The notes under the pieces are model-generated. The model saw only the letters and a list, made by a program, of their open reading frames with translations. It was not told the DNA's origin and searched no databases. From Acidobacteriota bacterium (lineage in GTDB: Bacteria > Acidobacteriota > Polarisedimenticolia > J045), in NCBI GenBank assembly GCA_020350085.1, contig CP070706.1, positions 1,149,661 to 1,156,226 on the forward strand: a DNA stretch of 6,566 nt, written 5' to 3'. Shown here in pieces: positions 5,438-6,566 of the stretch. Within the stretch, counting starts at the first letter, position 1. Every line of letters begins with the position of its first letter. The position numbers were made by a program, and so were the translations under genes.

Positions 5438-6566
5438 GCCGTGCGCGACTCGTCGCGCCGCTCGAGCAGCTCCGAGAACCGATTCATCAGATCCTCCATC
5501 TCGCGGACGGCAGCGCGGATCGGCTCGGGGGAGGTCATGTCGACTCCGGCCGCGCACAGCAGCTCGATCGGTGGCTCCGAAGAACCGGAGCGCAGCAGAT
5601 TCAGGTAGCGCTCGAGCGAGCCGCGCTCGCCGGCGAGGATCCGCTGCGCGAGCAGCATCGCGGCAACGCAGCTCGTGGCGTACTGGTAGACGTAGAAGTT
5701 CATGAAGAAGTGCGGCACGCTCGCCCACTCCGACGCGTAGATCTCGTCGATGACCATCGTTTGGCGTGCCGTGCCGTGATGACGTCGGAGCAGCTCGAGA
5801 TATGACTCATCGAGTCGATCTGCCGTCAGCGCGCGTCCATTCTCGACGGTGCGATGAATGGCCAGCTCGAACTCGGCGAACATCGCCTGGCGGAACACGG
5901 TGCGCCGCAGCCGCTCCAAGTGGTGGTCGATCAAGGCGAGCTTCCGTTTCTCGTCTTCGGCGCGCTGGAGCATGTAGTGAAACAGGAGTTGTTCGTTGAG
6001 GGTCGAGGCGACTTCCCCGACGAAGATCACGTAGTGGGCCGTGGGGTAGGGGCAGTTTTTCTGCGAGAGCAGTGAGTGCATCAGGTGACCGCTCTCGTGG
6101 GCGACCGTCGACAAGCTGGTGAAATCATCGACGTGATTGAGCAGCATGAACGGATGCGCGCTGTAGGCACCGTCGTTGACGTAGGCTCCAGATCTCTTGC
6201 CCGGCCTCGGATCGACGTCGACCCATCGCTCCGTCAGCGCCCGTCGCAGCTGGTCCACGTACGGCCCACCGAGTGGAGCGACCGACTCGAGCACGATCTC
6301 TCGCGTGCGCTCCCACGAATAGTCGCTCGCCAGTTCGTCCTCGAGCGGTGCGTACAGATCGTCGTACTCGAGCACGTCGCACCGGAGCGCGCGCGCGCGC
6401 AGGCTCAGCTGCCGATGGAGTGAGCCGAGCGCTTGACCCACTTCGTCAACCAGCGTGTGGTATACATCGGTCTCGATTTCGTTGCTGCTGAGCGCGGCGT
6501 GCAAAGCCGAGTCGTAGTGTCGCGCGCGCGCTTCGAAGACATGCTCCTGAACGGTGCTGTGAAGAC
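5383..6566 (-). CDS. pepF: Oligoendopeptidase F-type M3 zinc metallopeptidase, 5'-partial
   Basis: The frame is open to the right edge. The codons beyond 6504 still read as family sequence (EARARHYDSALHAALSSNEI), so the start is outside and the TTG at 6504 is internal. About 393 C-terminal residues of a family usually near 600 are visible. The enzyme cleaves short oligopeptides in the cytoplasm with one zinc ion. Seen: the zinc site HESGH (codons 6099-6085); the third ligand Glu in VGEVASTLNE (codon 6015-6013), 24 residues after the second His; the GAYSAHPFMLLNHVDDFTSL segment before the zinc site; and the C-terminal substrate-binding region ASVPHFFMNFYVYQYATS. The last conserved segment is EMEDLMNRFSELL. 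A Ser/Arg-rich tail of about 25 residues follows and runs into the rnhB 3' end on the opposite strand. No terminator separates the two convergent genes. Which M3B subfamily it belongs to cannot be settled without the N-terminal half. Confidence 0.94.
   Translation of the reverse strand, partial: LHSTVQEHVFEARARHYDSALHAALSSNEIETDVYHTLVDEVGQALGSLHRQLSLRARALRCDVLEYDDLYAPLEDELASDYSWERTREIVLESVAPLGGPYVDQLRRALTERWVDVDPRPGKRSGAYVNDGAYSAHPFMLLNHVDDFTSLSTVAHESGHLMHSLLSQKNCPYPTAHYVIFVGEVASTLNEQLLFHYMLQRAEDEKRKLALIDHHLERLRRTVFRQAMFAEFELAIHRTVENGRALTADRLDESYLELLRRHHGTARQTMVIDEIYASEWASVPHFFMNFYVYQYATSCVAAMLLAQRILAGERGSLERYLNLLRSGSSEPPIELLCAAGVDMTSPEPIRAAVREMEDLMNRFSELLERRDESRTAQSSKSVGARPNASRTGA
6387..6400. 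repeat. (GC)7 alternating dinucleotide tract within pepF
   Basis: Fourteen bases of strict GC alternation encode the LRARA part of pepF. A shorter tract (eleven bases, 6521-6531) lies nearby and encodes EARAR. Both are potential Z-DNA or slippage sites, but they are also expected from Arg-Ala codons in GC-rich DNA. Confidence 0.35.

Noticed and set aside
1..6566. tRNA, rRNA, insertion sequence, CRISPR array, riboswitch
   Set aside because: I looked for these and saw no cloverleaf, terminal inverted repeats with a transposase, regularly spaced repeats, or long leader. Coding DNA fills nearly the whole window and no gene-free stretch exceeds 64 bases.

Overview
The window is a dense, GC-rich bacterial chromosomal segment (GC-rich by eye; base composition was not counted). 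It holds seven protein-coding genes, almost no intergenic space, and no RNA gene, mobile element or CRISPR array that I can see. Two genes run off the edges. Gene content and codon use suggest a Gram-negative-like high-GC bacterium of the Myxococcota/Acidobacteriota/Binatota kind. That placement is an inference from style only, because no taxonomic marker is present.

Left part, plus strand (1-2606). First comes the C-terminal ~347 residues of a TrmA/RlmC/RlmD-family 5-methyluridine RNA methyltransferase. Through an ATGA start/stop overlap it leads into an exported protein with a TPR-like segment and two retropepsin-type aspartyl protease domains. A strong predicted hairpin sits directly before the shared ATGA, and a four-run G-quadruplex motif lies inside the methyltransferase gene.

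Middle part, minus strand (4710 down to 2623). A compact operon runs tmk (thymidylate kinase), then holB (DNA polymerase III delta-prime, joined to tmk by another ATGA overlap), then a small DUF3467 protein. tmk and holB supply dTTP precursor and clamp-loader function for DNA replication. The role of DUF3467 is unknown. The operon ends 16 bases from the convergent protease gene with no visible intrinsic terminator.

Right part (4711-6566). A 64-base divergent spacer carries one AT-rich patch that reads as a -10 box on both strands, serving tmk leftward and rnhB rightward. rnhB (RNase HII, ribonucleotide excision from DNA) keeps its four catalytic acidic residues but has GVG in place of the usual GRG motif. 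Its 3' end overlaps by 55 bases, on the opposite strand, the 3' end of a pepF-type M3 oligoendopeptidase whose start lies beyond the right edge.

I found no obvious new multi-gene system; most of this is housekeeping. The points most worth a second look are the tandem aspartyl protease protein, the DUF3467 gene in a replication operon, the altered RNase HII and thymidylate kinase motifs, and a striking excess of the palindrome CTCGAG (24 copies by eye), mostly in-frame Leu-Glu codon pairs.
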